DNA of 13,030 bases from Lachnospiraceae bacterium UBA3287. GTDB lineage: Bacteria > Bacillota > Clostridia > Lachnospirales > Lachnospiraceae. Position numbers and translations under genes: made by a program. The notes below the pieces were generated by a model that saw only the letters and a program-made list of their open reading frames with translations, did no database searches and was not told where the DNA came from. This document shows, piece by piece, positions 11,370 through 13,030 of the stretch. Within the stretch, counting starts at the first letter, position 1, and the number at the start of each line of letters is the position of its first letter. Where the stretch lies: contig DETN01000084.1 in the NCBI GenBank assembly GCA_002362155.1, positions 1 through 13,030 of the forward strand, given 5' to 3'.

Positions 11370-13030
11370 ATGAAGTCAAAGAAGTTTTTTGGAACTCTGA
11401 TCATGATGCTTGTGCTGACCATGGCCGTCCCTTCGCCCGCTTTAGCGGCAGGGACCCTGACAGCAGAGACCTCCGCTTTTATGAGAGGGGCGGCGGGAAC
11501 AAAGACAGTAAAGGGCAAGGTCTATTCCACAGGCGCTACCGGCTGGCAGAAGATCGGCAAAAAGAAATATTATTTCTGGCCTGCAGCGGGTAAAGGACAT
11601 AAGAAAGGCGAAGCGGCCACCGGCTGGCAGACCATCGGCGGCAAAGACTACTGCTTCAGCGACAAGGGCGTTCTTTATACCGGCAAAGAGACCGTGAACG
11701 GCGCGACCTTCTATTTCAGCAAGGACGGCATCCCTGCCACCGGCTGGCAGACCATCAATGGAAAGAAGTACTACTTCTGGCCTTCCAAGGGGGATGACCA
11801 CAAGAAGTACGAGATGGCCCTGGGCCTGACAAAGATCGGGGATAAATGTTACTATTTCAATAAGAAGGGCGTCCTTCGGACAGACGGCCTGATCCAGGCC
11901 GGCACAAGGACCTACTACGCCGACAAGAAGGGCGTTCTGCAGAAGAAGTGGCTCACCCTGAGCGGAAAGAAATATTATTTCTTTGCAAAGACCAGCGGGG
12001 AGAGGAAGATCTATGAGGCGTCCAAGGGAGTTGTCAAGGTAGACAAGGTCCCCTACCTCTTCGATGAAAAGGGCGTCATGCAGACAGGCCTCGTCAAATA
12101 TGACGGAAAGTACTACTACGCCGACAAAAACGGCGTCCTGCAGACCAGATGGCAGACCATCGGCGGAAAGTCCTATTACTTCTTCAAGAAGAGCTTCGCT
12201 GCGGCCACAGGCTGGAACAAGCTGGGCAGCAACATCTACTACTTCAGCGCCGACGGCGTCAAACAGACCGGCTGGGTTACTGTAGGCGGCGGCAGATACT
12301 ATCTGGATTCCAAGGGCAGGATGCAGACGGGCTGGCAGACCATTTCCGGCAGCAAGTACTACTTCTTCCCCAAGGACCAGGGCAGCTTCAAGGCAGGCCA
12401 GGCGGCCACAGGGACCGTGACCATCGACAAGACCTCCTATACCTTTGAAAGCACCGGCAAGCTCAAGTCCACCGCGGCAGCAAAGCCTGCAGAGACCGAA
12501 AAGAAGGAGGAGCCCAAGAAGGAGGAGCCCAAGAAGGCTGTCGACACCGGGACCACCGCCACCCACGACGGTATTACGGTGCCTGTGGTCTATACCTCTT
12601 CCCACGGCGTAAAGCTCTACGGCAAGGTGGATACCTCCCTTCCCTTCGGCGTTCAGGTCCTGCAGAGCAATCTGAACTATTACGAGGCCGCCATGCAGGC
12701 CCTCAAGAAGCAGGGCAAGAAGTGGCAGTACTCCGTAGGCGGCGGCATCAACAACTTCATGTGGGCCTTCGACGACATCGTTAATTACCAGCCCTACAGG
12801 TCCAGCTGCTGCAGCAGCGCCCAGAACTGGATCGTGAAGGATTTCGGTGAGAAGAACAGGACAGATTTCTGCACTGTCATCAATATCAACGAAGCCAGCA
12901 CCTTCCAGCAGCTCTACGAATCCGGAAAGATCCGGAAGGGCGATATGCTCTACGGCGTGCGCTATGACAACGGCAGGGCCATCATGCACGAGTATATCAA
13001 CTACGATTTCACCACCACCTTCGATACCGG
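11370..13030 (+). CDS. Secreted cell-wall-binding repeat protein with putative NlpC/P60-like C-terminal domain (partial)
   Basis: The frame is open from the ATG at 11370 to the right edge (553 codons, no stop). AGAGGA lies four bases before the ATG. A signal peptide is clear: MKSKK, a hydrophobic core, likely cut after ALA near residue 27. Residues 55-365 are about 14 choline-binding-like (CW_binding_1) modules such as TGWQTINGKKYYF, with conserved Gly-Trp and Tyr-Tyr-Phe. They bind cell-wall polymers in known relatives. A Lys/Glu/Pro linker (376-389) follows. The region from about 400 on is less familiar: Cys480-Cys481 begin a helix (CCSSAQNWIVKDFG), and KGDMLYG (523-529) precedes His540 in MHEYI. 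This order resembles NlpC/P60 cysteine peptidases, which cut peptidoglycan peptides. The assignment is tentative, and the end of the domain is missing. Confidence 0.88.
   Translation, partial: MKSKKFFGTLIMMLVLTMAVPSPALAAGTLTAETSAFMRGAAGTKTVKGKVYSTGATGWQKIGKKKYYFWPAAGKGHKKGEAATGWQTIGGKDYCFSDKGVLYTGKETVNGATFYFSKDGIPATGWQTINGKKYYFWPSKGDDHKKYEMALGLTKIGDKCYYFNKKGVLRTDGLIQAGTRTYYADKKGVLQKKWLTLSGKKYYFFAKTSGERKIYEASKGVVKVDKVPYLFDEKGVMQTGLVKYDGKYYYADKNGVLQTRWQTIGGKSYYFFKKSFAAATGWNKLGSNIYYFSADGVKQTGWVTVGGGRYYLDSKGRMQTGWQTISGSKYYFFPKDQGSFKAGQAATGTVTIDKTSYTFESTGKLKSTAAAKPAETEKKEEPKKEEPKKAVDTGTTATHDGITVPVVYTSSHGVKLYGKVDTSLPFGVQVLQSNLNYYEAAMQALKKQGKKWQYSVGGGINNFMWAFDDIVNYQPYRSSCCSSAQNWIVKDFGEKNRTDFCTVININEASTFQQLYESGKIRKGDMLYGVRYDNGRAIMHEYINYDFTTTFDT
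11532..12464 (+). repeat. Tandem cell-wall-binding modules with a ~67-residue super-repeat
   Basis: Modules of about 20-23 residues repeat from residue 55 to 365. A long variant, in which YYF is followed by F or W and a charged insert, recurs with its YYF at residues 67, 134, 202, 269 and 330. The spacing is 67, 68, 67 and 61, so three modules form one higher-order unit. The repeat is a coding repeat, diverged at the DNA level. Confidence 0.75.

Noticed and set aside
11442..12989. Long open frame on the minus strand across the cell-wall-binding repeats
   Set aside because: It is antisense to a clear signal-peptide repeat protein. The periodic codon pattern of the repeats keeps the reverse frame open; it has no ribosome site and no family resemblance.

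Overview
The window looks like the chromosome of a low-GC-phylum (Firmicutes/Bacillota) anaerobe, most likely a Lachnospiraceae-type Clostridium relative with a rather GC-rich genome. The basis is the divergent rqcH | yicC-remA-gmk-rpoZ-rimO-pgsA layout, strong AGGAGG-type ribosome sites, sigma-A promoters of the TTGACG-17-TATAAT kind, and secreted proteins typical of gut Firmicutes (BspA-like leucine-rich repeats, choline-binding-like cell-wall repeats). I saw no rRNA, tRNA, CRISPR array, insertion sequence or phage gene. No gene-free stretch exceeds about 270 bases.

Layout. (a) 1-2162, minus strand: the N-terminal part of a small repeat protein cut by the left edge, then rqcH (ribosome quality control) with its own terminator and promoter. 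(b) 2287-6586, plus strand: a housekeeping operon from one near-consensus promoter: yicC (RNase-like), remA (DNA-binding regulator), gmk (guanylate kinase), rpoZ (RNA polymerase omega with a long acidic tail), rimO (S12 methylthiotransferase) and pgsA (phosphatidylglycerophosphate synthase). remA/gmk and rpoZ/rimO overlap, so translation is probably coupled. (c) 6602-7798: a strong terminator-like hairpin directly in front of pncC (nicotinamide-nucleotide amidase) and thiN (thiamine pyrophosphokinase), with no room for a new promoter. (d) 7851-9127: a secreted leucine-rich-repeat protein with its own promoter, palindromes around that promoter, and a terminator. (e) 9141-11220: a regulated two-gene unit, a divergent glutamine-synthetase-family enzyme followed by an ANTAR-domain antiterminator. 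(f) 11277-13030: a secreted cell-wall-binding repeat protein with a putative NlpC/P60-like C-terminal domain, cut by the right edge.

The most interesting part is (e). The leader of the glutamine-synthetase-like gene holds a 5-bp hairpin with an AGGGAG hexaloop (A at 1, G at 4, the ANTAR recognition pattern). It overlaps the 5' arm of a terminator-like hairpin, and the gene just downstream encodes an ANTAR protein. This suggests self-contained transcription antitermination. The receiver domain of that protein lacks the phosphoacceptor aspartate, and the enzyme has changes at several positions that are near-invariant in bacterial glutamine synthetases, so both the signal and the substrate may be non-standard. 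A perfect 12-bp inverted repeat sits just upstream of the likely promoter.

The two secreted-protein genes that flank this unit share promoter-region words (TTGACGA and ATTGTTAC), hinting at common control of surface proteins.
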